From: Rhodoferax sp.
Lineage (GTDB): Bacteria; Pseudomonadota; Gammaproteobacteria; Burkholderiales; Burkholderiaceae_C
Reading direction: 5' to 3'
Assembly (NCBI GenBank): GCA_021731215.1
Contig: JAKFXU010000159.1
Span: 1-5,012, forward strand
Length of the DNA stretch: 5,012 nt
This document shows positions 1-5,012 of the stretch, in pieces; the first letter of the stretch is position 1; each line of letters starts with the position of its first letter. The notes below the pieces were generated by a model that was not told the origin of the DNA, searched no databases, and saw only the letters and a list, made by a program, of their open reading frames with translations. Made by a program: the position numbers and the translations under genes.

Positions 1-50
1 GTAGGCAGCCTCGAGCGGCCAAAAACATGGAGCCGTTCGAGGCTGCCTAC
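1..50. repeat. Near-perfect inverted repeat (hairpin) at the left window edge
   Basis: Bases 1-19 pair with 32-50: 14 perfect pairs (1-14 with 37-50), one G-T wobble (15 with 36), then four more pairs (16-19 with 32-35), leaving a 12-base loop at 20-31. The right arm lies in a plausible reading frame (FEAAYQAA). No T-tract follows it, and it lies inside an open frame, so it does not look like an intrinsic terminator. It may be a real structure or a fold-back join at a contig end. Confidence 0.85.
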
Positions 51-155
51 CAGGCTGCCGACTGGAGCCGTTTTGAGCAGGTGCCGATGTTCTCGTTGAC
101 TAACCGCATGAACGCCTACAACACCTATTTGCTGATGGAGCGCGAGTCGCCATGA
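1..155 (+). CDS. 3' end of an unidentified protein, possibly a SoxH-like MBL-fold hydrolase (partial)
   Basis: The frame is open from base 3 to the TGA at 153-155, giving about 50 C-terminal residues; the start lies outside the window. The tail contains DWSRFEQVPMF followed by NRMNAYNTYLLMERE. A closing pattern of the type N-x-x-N-x-Y-x-x-YL-x-ME-x-E resembles, from memory, the C-termini of metallo-beta-lactamase-fold proteins of the SoxH/quinoprotein-relay kind. No metal-binding motif is visible because the catalytic part would lie upstream, so the family call is weak. The stop overlaps the start of the next gene (ATGA), so the two are probably co-translated. The first eight or so residues fall in the left arm of a near-perfect inverted repeat (1-50) and may not be genuine coding sequence if that repeat is an assembly artefact. 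Confidence 0.5.
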   Translation, partial: RQPRAAKNMEPFEAAYQAADWSRFEQVPMFSLTNRMNAYNTYLLMERESP

Positions 156-655
156 GTTCGCTGAGCCCGGAGCTGGTCGGCTCGCTGTGCCTGAGCCGGC
201 GCGCCTGGCTCGGTGCCGCCCTGTCGCTGGGCGCCGTCCGCGCCGTCGGCGCTTCGCTGACCGTCTTGCCTGCGGCAAGGTCTTTGCACCAAGAGCTGTC
301 GCTGGCGCTCAGGGGCGGCAACCCCTTGGTGGTCATGGTCAGCCTGGACGGCTGTCCGTTTTGCAAAACGGCGCGCGAGCACTACCTCAGTCCGCTGCGC
401 CACCAACAGGGTCTGCCAGTGGTGCAGATGGACATGCGCAGTGCCGCTGCGGTGCAGGACTTCAAAGGGGCGGCGCTCACGCACGACACGCTGGTGCGCG
501 CCTGGAGCGTCGCCATCGCTCCCACCGTGCTGTTTTTCGGGCACGCTGGCGCCGAAGTCGCGCCGCGGCTGCTGGGCGCGGGCTCGCGCGACTATTACGG
601 GGCCTATCTGGAGCAGCGTCTGGCGCAGGCCCGCAGCGCGCTCAAGCGCTCTTGA
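152..655 (+). CDS. Exported thioredoxin-fold protein with CPFC motif and Tat-like signal
   Basis: This 167-residue protein has an N-terminal export signal. Residues 15-20 read SRRAWL, close to the twin-arginine consensus SRRxFLK, followed by a hydrophobic stretch (GAALSLGAVRAVGA, about 21-34) with a possible cleavage site near residue 34. The mature part looks like a compact thioredoxin fold: a strand VVMVSLDG leads into C68-P-F-C71, and an AIAPTVLFF strand carries the expected cis-proline at 124. It probably acts as a periplasmic thiol-disulfide reductase or oxidase; the partner is unknown. The ATG overlaps the upstream stop, and a GGAG lies at 137-140, rather far from the start. Sharing a transcript with a possible SoxH-like hydrolase would fit a SoxW-like or cofactor-maturation role, but this is inference. 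The fold is well supported, the specific role is not. Confidence 0.75.
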   Translation: MSSLSPELVGSLCLSRRAWLGAALSLGAVRAVGASLTVLPAARSLHQELSLALRGGNPLVVMVSLDGCPFCKTAREHYLSPLRHQQGLPVVQMDMRSAAAVQDFKGAALTHDTLVRAWSVAIAPTVLFFGHAGAEVAPRLLGAGSRDYYGAYLEQRLAQARSALKRS

Positions 656-702
656 ATCACTCGCCAACAGGCGTATCGGGGCCGGATTCGCCTATTTATC
701 GC

Positions 703-724
703 CCCTGATTGACCTGGATCAGGG
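703..724. repeat. Inverted repeat CCCTGAT-N8-ATCAGGG in the ubiU upstream region
   Basis: Bases 703-709 are the exact reverse complement of 718-724, separated by 8 bases. The repeat overlaps the FNR-type box at 709-722 but is centred 2 bases to its left (713.5 against 715.5). It could be an operator for a second dimeric regulator or simply an extension of the FNR site. Confidence 0.5.
709..722 (+). promoter_or_regulatory. FNR/Anr-type binding site upstream of ubiU
   Basis: The sequence TTGAC-CTGG-ATCAG matches 8 of 10 defined positions of the FNR/Anr consensus TTGAT-N4-ATCAA. It sits 106 bases before the ubiU start, in the only sizeable gap of the window. Ubiquinone genes of the O2-independent route are known to be under FNR/Anr control in E. 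coli and Pseudomonas, so an anaerobic activator site here is biologically expected. The box is centred at 715.5; a class II arrangement (-41.5) would put transcription start near 757. Confidence 0.6.
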
Positions 725-744
725 TCGCTCCAGATCAGGTCTGG

Positions 745-763
745 TAACTTCGCGGATTAAAAT
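745..763 (+). promoter_or_regulatory. Candidate -10 region(s) of the ubiU promoter
   Basis: There are two candidates. TAACTT (745-750) matches TATAAT at only 3 of 6 positions but lies exactly where a class II FNR promoter would need it. TAAAAT (758-763) matches 5 of 6 and would give a start near 770, with the FNR box about 54 bases upstream, a less usual distance. No convincing -35 element is seen, as expected for an activator-dependent promoter. Which one is used cannot be decided from the sequence. Confidence 0.35.
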
Positions 764-769
764 ATGTCT

Positions 770-786
770 GCCGACTCAGGGTCGGC
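770..786 (+). other. Small hairpin in the probable ubiU 5' leader
   Basis: GCCGAC (770-775) pairs with GTCGGC (781-786) around a 5-base loop TCAGG. There is no following T-tract, so it is not an intrinsic terminator. It could stabilise or regulate the leader, but a 6-bp stem can arise by chance in GC-rich DNA. Confidence 0.3.
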
Positions 787-827
787 CGCGCCACACTTGG
801 CCCCCGCTGGCCCACCCCGATAAACCC

Positions 828-1886
828 ATGAATTCCACCGTCGACCGTTCTCCCGCGCCCTCGCCGGGTGCGCCTGCTTCAGCCTTGATGGAGCTGGTTT
901 GTCCGGCGGGCAGCCTGCCCGCGCTCAAAGCCGCGGTGGACCATGGCGCCGACTGTGTCTATCTGGGCTTTCGCGATGCCACCAATGCCCGCAACTTTGC
1001 CGGCCTCAATTTTGACGAAGCCGCCATCAACACCGGCATCCGTTACGCGCACGACCGGGGTCGCAAGGTGTTGCTGGCGCTCAATACCTACCCCCAGGCG
1101 GCCAGCCCGCAGGTGTGGCGCAACGCCATTGACCGCGCCGCCCAGAACGGGGTCGACGCGGTGATTCTGGCGGATCCGGGCTTGATGGCCTACGCCGTCA
1201 AGCAGCACCCGGATCTGCGCCTGCACCTGTCGGTGCAGGGCTCCGCCACCAATTACGAGGCCATCAATTTCTACCACCAGCACTTTGGCATTGCCAGAGC
1301 GGTGCTGCCGCGGGTGCTGTCGCTGACCCAGGTGGAACAGGTGAAGGATAAAACCTCGGTCGAAATCGAGGTGTTTGGTTTTGGCAGTCTGTGTGTGATG
1401 GTGGAGGGGCGTTGCGCCCTGTCTTCCTACGTGACGGGCGAAGCGCCCAACACCAATGGCGTCTGTTCGCCGCCCAAGGCGGTGCGCTGGCAGGAAACGC
1501 CGCTGGGGCGGGAGTCGCGTCTGAACGGCGTCCTGATCGACCGCTACGCCGAAGGCGAAAACGCCGGCTATCCGACTCTGTGCAAAGGCCGCTTTGACGT
1601 TGGTGATGAGAAAAACTACTACGCCATCGAAGAGCCTACCAGCCTCAACACGCTGGAGCTGTTGCCGCAGTTGATGAAAATGGGGGTGCGCGCGATCAAG
1701 ATTGAAGGTCGCCAGCGCAGCCCGGCCTATGTGGCGCAAGTCACCAAGGTGTGGCGCGAAGCGATCGACAACTGCCGCGACAACCCGCACCGCTACTCGG
1801 CCAAGCCGGCCTGGATGAGCGATTTGGACAAGGTGGCCGAGGGGCAGCAGCACACCCTGGGCGCCTACCACCGGCCCTGGAAATGA
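828..1886 (+). CDS. ubiU: UbiU, O2-independent ubiquinone hydroxylation protein (peptidase U32 family)
   Basis: This 352-residue U32-family protein resembles E. coli UbiU (YhbU, 331 aa) along its whole length, with motifs such as MELVCPAGSLPALKAA, DATNARNFAGLNF, ENAGYPTLCKGR, EEPTSLNTLELLPQL and KIEGRQRSPAY. UbiU and UbiV form a cytoplasmic heterodimer that hydroxylates the ubiquinone ring without O2. Four cysteines at 189, 196, 213 and 252 have exactly the E. coli spacing (C169, C176, C193, C232), so the [4Fe-4S] site appears intact. E. coli Met1 aligns with Met21 here (ATG at 888). The 828 start adds a Pro/Ala/Ser-rich 20-residue extension. Neither start has a clear ribosome-binding site; I chose 828 because it follows the promoter region, but 888 is a real alternative. 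It is the first gene of the ubiUVT-XD run. Confidence 0.95.
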   Translation: MNSTVDRSPAPSPGAPASALMELVCPAGSLPALKAAVDHGADCVYLGFRDATNARNFAGLNFDEAAINTGIRYAHDRGRKVLLALNTYPQAASPQVWRNAIDRAAQNGVDAVILADPGLMAYAVKQHPDLRLHLSVQGSATNYEAINFYHQHFGIARAVLPRVLSLTQVEQVKDKTSVEIEVFGFGSLCVMVEGRCALSSYVTGEAPNTNGVCSPPKAVRWQETPLGRESRLNGVLIDRYAEGENAGYPTLCKGRFDVGDEKNYYAIEEPTSLNTLELLPQLMKMGVRAIKIEGRQRSPAYVAQVTKVWREAIDNCRDNPHRYSAKPAWMSDLDKVAEGQQHTLGAYHRPWK

Positions 1887-1905
1887 GCAACATGAAACCG
1901 TTTTT

Positions 1906-1909
1906 GGAG
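1906..1909 (+). promoter_or_regulatory. Ribosome-binding site that fixes the ubiV GTG start
   Basis: GGAG at 1906-1909 lies 8 bases before the GTG at 1918. It overlaps the alternative in-frame GTG at 1909 and so cannot serve that one. This supports 1918 as the true ubiV start. Confidence 0.7.
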
Positions 1910-1917
1910 TGCGTCCA

Positions 1918-2823
1918 GTGAAGATCGCTTTGGGGCCCCTGCTGTATTACTGGCAGCGCGACGCTGTCTTCAGCTTCTATGACGCCGTTGCGGCCACGCC
2001 GGTCGATATCGTCTACCTGGGCGAGGCCGTGTGCTCGCGCCGGCGCGAACTGCGCCTGGCCGACTGGTTGACCGTCGCCCAGCGCCTGCGCGATGCGGGC
2101 AAGGAGGTGGTGCTCTCGACCCAAGTGCTGATCGAGTCGGGTTCCGACGTCACCATGCTGCACAAAATCGCCGCCAACGGCGAGTTCATGGTCGAGGCCA
2201 ATGACATGGGGGCCGTCCATTGCCTGGCCGGCAAAGCCCCGTTCGTCGCCGGCCCGCACCTCAATATTTACAACGTCCCCACGCTGCAATGGATGGCGGG
2301 TCTGGGTATCAAGCGCTGGGTGATGCCGCTGGAAATGGGGCGCGACGACCTGGCGCTGATGCAGCAGGGTCGCCCGGCCGGTCTGGAAACCGAGGTGTTC
2401 GCCTTTGGGCGCATGCCGTTGGCGTTTTCGGCGCGTTGCTTCACCGCGCGCCATCGCAACCTGCCCAAGGATGGCTGCCAGTTCAGTTGCCTCGCCAATC
2501 CCGACGGCCTGCTGATGCGCACCCGCGAAGGTGAAGGATTTCTGGTGCTCAACGGCACCCAAACCCAGTCGGCCCGGGTCTACAACCTGTTGCCCGAACT
2601 GGCTGCCATGGAAGAAATGGGCGTCGATGTGGTGCGCATCAGCCCACAGGCTCAGCACACCGATGAAATCATCAAGCTCTTTCACGGCGTGATGACGCAA
2701 GCGACATCCGTGGACAACGCCATGCAGGCCGTGGCGACGCTGATGCCTGATCAGGCCTGCAATGGCTACTGGTACGGCAAGCCCGGACTTGACCAACTCG
2801 CCGCGCAGGCCCAAACTGCGTGA
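1918..2823 (+). CDS. ubiV: UbiV, O2-independent ubiquinone hydroxylation protein (peptidase U32 family)
   Basis: This 301-residue protein is the partner of UbiU in O2-independent ring hydroxylation; E. coli UbiV (YhbV) has 292 residues. It opens with MKIALGPLLYYW, as the family does, and carries VYLGEAVCSRRREL, GEFMVEANDMG, FVAGPHLNIYN, AFSARCFTARH and a C-terminal CNGYWYGKPGL. Cysteines at 39, 174, 187 and 191 match the E. coli [4Fe-4S] ligands C39, C180, C193 and C197 in spacing (13 and 4 within the last three). C39 falls at the identical number only if translation begins at the GTG at 1918, which the upstream GGAG also supports. The gene follows ubiU after 31 bases. A short frame (1892-1921) ends across its start codon (GTGA), which may couple translation. 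Confidence 0.95.
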   Translation: MKIALGPLLYYWQRDAVFSFYDAVAATPVDIVYLGEAVCSRRRELRLADWLTVAQRLRDAGKEVVLSTQVLIESGSDVTMLHKIAANGEFMVEANDMGAVHCLAGKAPFVAGPHLNIYNVPTLQWMAGLGIKRWVMPLEMGRDDLALMQQGRPAGLETEVFAFGRMPLAFSARCFTARHRNLPKDGCQFSCLANPDGLLMRTREGEGFLVLNGTQTQSARVYNLLPELAAMEEMGVDVVRISPQAQHTDEIIKLFHGVMTQATSVDNAMQAVATLMPDQACNGYWYGKPGLDQLAAQAQTA

Positions 2824-2830
2824 AGAAACA

Positions 2831-2834
2831 AGGA
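2831..2834 (+). promoter_or_regulatory. Ribosome-binding site of ubiT
   Basis: AGGA (within AAGGA) lies 7 bases before the ATG at 2842, the best-spaced Shine-Dalgarno sequence of the cluster. Confidence 0.7.
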
Positions 2835-2841
2835 ATTCAAC

Positions 2842-3315
2842 ATGAAAACCAGTCCCTACCTGCTGCCCAAACCGATTGGTCAACTGCTGTCGAAACTGCC
2901 GGTCTACCCTGGCTCGCTGCTGTTTGTCACCGGTTTGAACCTGGCTTTGGCCAAGAATCTGGCCACTGATGTGACCCAGATGTTGGTCGGCAAGAAATTG
3001 CGCCTGCGCGTGACGGATGCCCAAATCGGTTTTGACTTCGAGTGGCGCAACGGCCGCTTTGTCGCCTGCCAGAACCCAGGTGCGGCTGACCTGACCATCA
3101 GCGCCAGCGCCTATGATTTTGTGTTGCTGGCCCGCCGCCAGGAAGACCCGGACACCCTGTTTTTCAGCCGCCGCCTGTCGATGGAAGGCGATACCGAACT
3201 CGGCTTGCTGGTCAAGAACACGATTGACGCGATCGAGCTGCCAGTGCTCAGCCTGGAACAACTCAAACCCGCCCAAGTGCTGGCCCGACTGCGCACGCGC
3301 CTGGCGCCGCACTGA
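2842..3315 (+). CDS. ubiT: UbiT, SCP2-domain accessory factor for anaerobic ubiquinone synthesis
   Basis: This 157-residue protein consists essentially of one SCP2 (sterol carrier) domain. It resembles E. coli UbiT (YhbT, 174 aa), especially in the block at residues 98-133 (RRQEDPDTLFFSRRL, then MEGDTELGLLVKN, then DAIEL). UbiT is needed for O2-independent ubiquinone synthesis and is thought to bind the hydrophobic prenylated intermediates, playing the part that the SCP2 protein UbiJ plays in the aerobic Ubi complex. No signal peptide is apparent; the N-terminus (PYLLPKPIGQLLSKLP) may be membrane- or lipid-associating. It ends shortly after the domain, without the E. coli C-terminal extension. 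The gene lies 18 bases after ubiV, with a good ribosome-binding site, so co-transcription with ubiUV is likely. In E. coli ubiT is instead divergent from ubiUV. Confidence 0.93.
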   Translation: MKTSPYLLPKPIGQLLSKLPVYPGSLLFVTGLNLALAKNLATDVTQMLVGKKLRLRVTDAQIGFDFEWRNGRFVACQNPGAADLTISASAYDFVLLARRQEDPDTLFFSRRLSMEGDTELGLLVKNTIDAIELPVLSLEQLKPAQVLARLRTRLAPH

Positions 3316-3344
3316 GACCGCTTGCCGGCCCGATCGGCACTGCT

Positions 3345-3965
3345 GTGCACCTCGTACAAGCCACCCATTCCAAGCGCATTGTGGTGGCCATCTCCGGCGC
3401 GAGTGGCGCCGTCTACGGCGTTCGGCTGCTGCAGGCGCTGGCCAGTCTGGACCAGGTTGAGTCCCATTTAACCGTGTCGCCGGCGGGGTTCCTGAATCTG
3501 CAGCAGGAGCTCGACATGAGCCGCGCCGAGGTGGAAGCACTGGCCCATGTGGTGCACCGGGTGCAGGATGTCGGTGCGCCCATTGCAAGTGGTTCTTTTC
3601 AGTGCGACGGCATGGTGATTGCGCCCTGCTCCATGCGCACGCTGGCGGCAGTGGCGCATGGCTTGTCCGACAACCTGATCACGCGCGCCGCCGACGTCAT
3701 GTTGAAGGAACGGCGGCGCCTGATCTTGATGGCGCGCGAAACCCCCTTGAATCTGGCGCATCTGCGCAACATGATCAGCGTGACCGAGATGGGCGGCATC
3801 ATCTATCCGCCAGTTCCAGGCTTTTATCACCGGCCGCAAAGCATTGCCGAAATGATCGACCACACCGTCAGCCGGGTGGTCGATTTGCTGGGCTTGCCGC
3901 AGCCCCAGGCCGCCCGCTGGAACGGCCTCAAATCCGTCTTGCCCACCCCTCCCTCTGCAGACTGA
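3345..3965 (+). CDS. ubiX: UbiX, flavin prenyltransferase (prenyl-FMN synthase)
   Basis: UbiX joins a dimethylallyl group to FMN to make prenyl-FMN, the cofactor of UbiD. The 206-residue protein shows the flavin-binding SGASGAVYG loop (17-25), [14 protein letters not shown] (83-96), [23 protein letters not shown] and [12 protein letters not shown]. Residues R114, K121, E132, Y161 and R177 match the active-site residues R122, K129, E140, Y169 and R185 of the Pseudomonas enzyme at a constant offset of 8 (numbering from memory), so it should be active. The only usable start before the flavin loop is the GTG at 3345; it has no clear ribosome-binding site and gives about ten residues more than E. 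coli UbiX at the N-terminus. The gene starts 29 bases after ubiT and ends 5 bases before ubiD, which fits supply of cofactor to the neighbouring decarboxylase. Confidence 0.95.
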   Translation: MHLVQATHSKRIVVAISGASGAVYGVRLLQALASLDQVESHLTVSPAGFLNLQQELDMSRAEVEALAHVVHRVQDVGAPIASGSFQCDGMVIAPCSMRTLAAVAHGLSDNLITRAADVMLKERRRLILMARETPLNLAHLRNMISVTEMGGIIYPPVPGFYHRPQSIAEMIDHTVSRVVDLLGLPQPQAARWNGLKSVLPTPPSAD

Positions 3966-3970
3966 AAATT

Positions 3971-5012
3971 ATGGTTTATCGTGACTTGCGGGATTTCATC
4001 GCCCAGTTGGAGCAATTGGGGGAACTCAAGCGCGTCACTGCCGCCGTTTCACCGCACCTGGAAATGACGGCGCTGTGCGACCGCACCCTGCGCGCCGGTG
4101 GCCCGGCCTTGCTGTTCGAGAACCCCACCGGGCACAACATGCCGGTGCTGGCCAATCTGTTTGGCACCACGCGCCGGGTTGCACTCGGCATGGGCGTGAA
4201 TGACGTCAGCCAGTTGCGCCAGTTTGGCCACGTGCTGGCGTCGCTCAAGGAACCGGAAGCGCCCAAGGGCTTCAAGGACCTGATGGGTCTGGGCTCGATG
4301 GTGAAGACGCTCTGGAACATGGCGCCCAGGGAGCTGCGCAGCGCCGCCTGCCAGGACCTGGTGTGGGAAGGCCAGGACGTTGACCTGGCGCGCCTGCCCA
4401 TTCAGCATTGCTGGCCCGACGACGTGGCGCCGCTGATCACCTGGGGCCTGGTGATCACCAAAGGGCCGCACAAGGCGCGCCAGAACCTGGGCATCTACCG
4501 CCAGCAGGTGCTATCGCGCAACAAGGTCATCATGCGCTGGCTGGCGCACCGCGGCGGCGCGCTCGACTTCCGCGAGCACGCGGCCCTGCACCCCGGCCAG
4601 CCCTATCCGGTCTGCGTGGCGCTGGGCGCCGACCCGGCCACCATCCTGGGGGCGGTGACGCCGGTGCCCGACAGCCTGTCGGAATACCAGTTTGCCGGCC
4701 TGCTGCGCGGCAGCCGCACCGAACTGGTCAAGGCGCTGGGCAGCGAGCTGCGGGTGCCGGCCTCCAGCGAAATCGTGCTGGAGGGGCACATCTACCCCGA
4801 TGCCGCGCACGCCAGCGGCTATGAGCACGCGCTCGAAGGCCCGTTCGGCGACCACACCGGCTACTACAACGAACGCGACTGGTTTCCGGTCTTCACCATC
4901 GACCGCATCACGCACAAGCGCGAGCCGATCTACCACTCCACCTACACCGGCAAGCCGCCCGATGAGCCCGCCATGCTGGGGCTGGCCCTGAACGAGTTGT
5001 TTGTGCCGCTGC
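3971..5012 (+). CDS. ubiD: UbiD, 3-polyprenyl-4-hydroxybenzoate decarboxylase (5' part, cut by window edge)
   Basis: UbiD removes the carboxyl group of 3-polyprenyl-4-hydroxybenzoate using prenyl-FMN, Mn and K. The frame runs from ATG 3971 to the window edge without a stop, giving 347 residues of a family of about 490-500 (E. coli 497), so the C-terminal third is missing. It opens with [20 protein letters not shown] and contains [10 protein letters not shown] (Asn172), [10 protein letters not shown] (Glu238), SSEIVLEG (Glu267, Glu271), [13 protein letters not shown] (Asp294) and [15 protein letters not shown]. Asn172 and Glu238 fit E. coli metal ligands N175 and E241, and Asp294 fits D290 after allowing for a 7-residue longer loop before it (numbers from memory). 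No clear ribosome-binding site is seen; translation probably follows on from ubiX, 5 bases upstream. Nothing suggests inactivation in the visible part. Confidence 0.95.
   Translation, partial: MVYRDLRDFIAQLEQLGELKRVTAAVSPHLEMTALCDRTLRAGGPALLFENPTGHNMPVLANLFGTTRRVALGMGVNDVSQLRQFGHVLASLKEPEAPKGFKDLMGLGSMVKTLWNMAPRELRSAACQDLVWEGQDVDLARLPIQHCWPDDVAPLITWGLVITKGPHKARQNLGIYRQQVLSRNKVIMRWLAHRGGALDFREHAALHPGQPYPVCVALGADPATILGAVTPVPDSLSEYQFAGLLRGSRTELVKALGSELRVPASSEIVLEGHIYPDAAHASGYEHALEGPFGDHTGYYNERDWFPVFTIDRITHKREPIYHSTYTGKPPDEPAMLGLALNELFVPL

Noticed and set aside
634..650. Inverted GCGCT/AGCGC bases at the end of the thioredoxin-like gene as a terminator
   Set aside because: The stem is only about 5 bp and no run of T follows.
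441..827. Extension of the ubiU frame upstream to base 441
   Set aside because: The frame is open by chance through the thioredoxin-like gene and the promoter region; homology begins only near residue 21 of the 828 start.
830..845. EcoRI-like and SalI-like sites close together near the ubiU start, suggesting a cloning linker
   Set aside because: The bases fit the open frame and surrounding composition, and no other vector sequence is seen; chance occurrence.
879..1871. A 330-codon open frame on the - strand opposite ubiU
   Set aside because: It mirrors the codons of a confidently identified gene with intact iron-sulfur cysteines; its product has no recognisable motif.
1909..1917. GTG at 1909 as start of UbiV
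   Set aside because: The only ribosome-binding site (GGAG 1906-1909) overlaps it, and the start at 1918 puts the first cluster cysteine at position 39 as in E. coli.
2745..2756. Perfect 12-bp palindrome GCCTGATCAGGC near the end of ubiV, sharing TGATCAGG-like bases with the promoter repeats
   Set aside because: It lies in coding sequence, has no loop or T-tract, and 12-bp palindromes are common in GC-rich DNA.
1741..3588. A 615-codon open frame on the - strand opposite ubiV, ubiT and the start of ubiX
   Set aside because: It lies entirely opposite three well-identified genes and is low-complexity in H, Q, R and G, as expected for the mirror of GC-rich codon usage.
1..5012. tRNA, rRNA, CRISPR array, insertion sequence or integrase
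   Set aside because: None of the characteristic sequences or repeat patterns was seen; apart from 656-827 the window is almost wholly coding.

Overview
The window looks like chromosomal DNA from a GC-rich betaproteobacterium, most likely of the order Burkholderiales and perhaps the Comamonadaceae (Rhodoferax/Polaromonas-like). This is judged from protein similarity recalled from memory, the strong G/C preference at third codon positions and the FNR-type promoter element; no database search was possible. All supported genes lie on the + strand.

Bases 1-655 hold the 3' end of a gene cut by the left edge, possibly a SoxH-like metallo-beta-lactamase-fold protein. It overlaps by ATGA a small exported thioredoxin-fold protein that has a twin-arginine-like signal and a CPFC active site. 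The first 50 bases form an almost perfect inverted repeat, which is either a real hairpin or a fold-back artefact at a contig end.

Bases 656-827 are the only substantial intergenic gap. It carries a good FNR/Anr-type box (709-722), possible -10 elements, repeated TCAGG units and a short hairpin. This is the likely control region for everything downstream.

Bases 828-5012 hold five consecutive genes in tight succession: ubiU, ubiV, ubiT, ubiX and ubiD (the last is cut by the right edge). UbiX makes prenylated FMN, which UbiD needs to decarboxylate 3-polyprenyl-4-hydroxybenzoate. UbiU and UbiV are U32-family iron-sulfur proteins that hydroxylate the ubiquinone ring without O2, and UbiT is an SCP2-fold lipid-binding accessory protein. 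All eight cluster cysteines of UbiU and UbiV are present with the same spacing as in E. coli. The block therefore reads as an oxygen-responsive operon for anaerobic ubiquinone synthesis, combining ring decarboxylation with O2-independent hydroxylation. The individual families are known. The parts most worth a second look are the physical linkage to ubiX-ubiD, the FNR-type control region and the left-edge palindrome.
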